A stretch of 64,000 nt of DNA from Siniperca chuatsi (Eukaryota; Chordata; Actinopteri; Centrarchiformes; Sinipercidae), in assembly GCF_020085105.1 (NCBI RefSeq), contig NC_058052.1:5627733-5691732 (forward strand), read 5' to 3'. The notes under the pieces were generated by a model that worked only from the letters and a program-made list of their open reading frames with translations, had not been told where the DNA came from and did not search any database. Shown piece by piece: positions 63,916 to 64,000 of this stretch; within the stretch, counting starts at the first letter, position 1; every line of letters starts with the position of its first letter. The translations under genes were made by a program, and so were the position numbers.

Positions 63916-64000
63916 CTGAAAAGGGGAAATGACAGATTATGAAATCAGTTCATAACCGACATGCCTGTCAGCTTAACTATTTTCAGTTAACACAGTATAT

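Overview
This window looks like nuclear DNA of a teleost fish. Coding sequence is sparse, split into small exons and surrounded by introns and intergenic DNA. Dinucleotide and tetranucleotide microsatellites are dense. Short DNA transposons with inverted ends, 5'-truncated LINEs of fish type, a tRNA-derived SINE and a decayed Ty3/gypsy integrase fill much of the rest. No bacterial, viral or organellar gene organisation is visible. Family names for repeats come from memory of fish genomes; inverted ends and target-site duplications were read directly from the sequence.

Layout. From 1 to about 28.7 kb I see no convincing gene. This stretch holds six inverted-ended DNA elements (467-1091, 5115-5708, 11839-12470, 17126-17728, 20341-20859, 21339-21981), many microsatellites, and a CpG-containing block near 24.2-24.4 kb with a pair of AP-1/MAF-type sites. 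From 28.7 to 33.5 kb lies a plus-strand multi-exon gene I do not recognise. It has proline-rich 19-residue repeats, and the intron that breaks its reading phase contains a 78-bp minisatellite.

From 36.1 to 41.4 kb is a complete plus-strand internexin-type (class IV) intermediate filament gene, ina, in five coding exons. From 43.9 to 54.0 kb, on the minus strand and tail-to-tail with ina, is a complete pcgf6 gene in ten coding exons (256 aa), a RING/RAWUL Polycomb-group protein. The tail-to-tail INA/PCGF6 pair is, from memory, the same as on human chromosome 10q24. Transposons sit inside pcgf6 introns 3 and 8. From 54 to 60.5 kb are a SINE, an L2-like LINE, a broken gypsy integrase and another teleost repeat. 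At the right edge (62.9-63.9 kb, minus strand) are the last two coding exons of a RING-H2 E3 ligase of the RNF122/RNF24 group; its membrane-anchor exons lie outside.

The genes do not form a pathway. ina encodes a neuronal cytoskeletal filament subunit, pcgf6 a chromatin repressor subunit, and the RNF gene a membrane-linked ubiquitin ligase. The most notable points are two GC-AG introns in the two adjacent genes (each fixed by protein phase), two introns in ina beyond the mammalian three-exon pattern, the series of TIR/TSD-defined elements, and the unrecognised repeat-rich gene with an unresolved exon.
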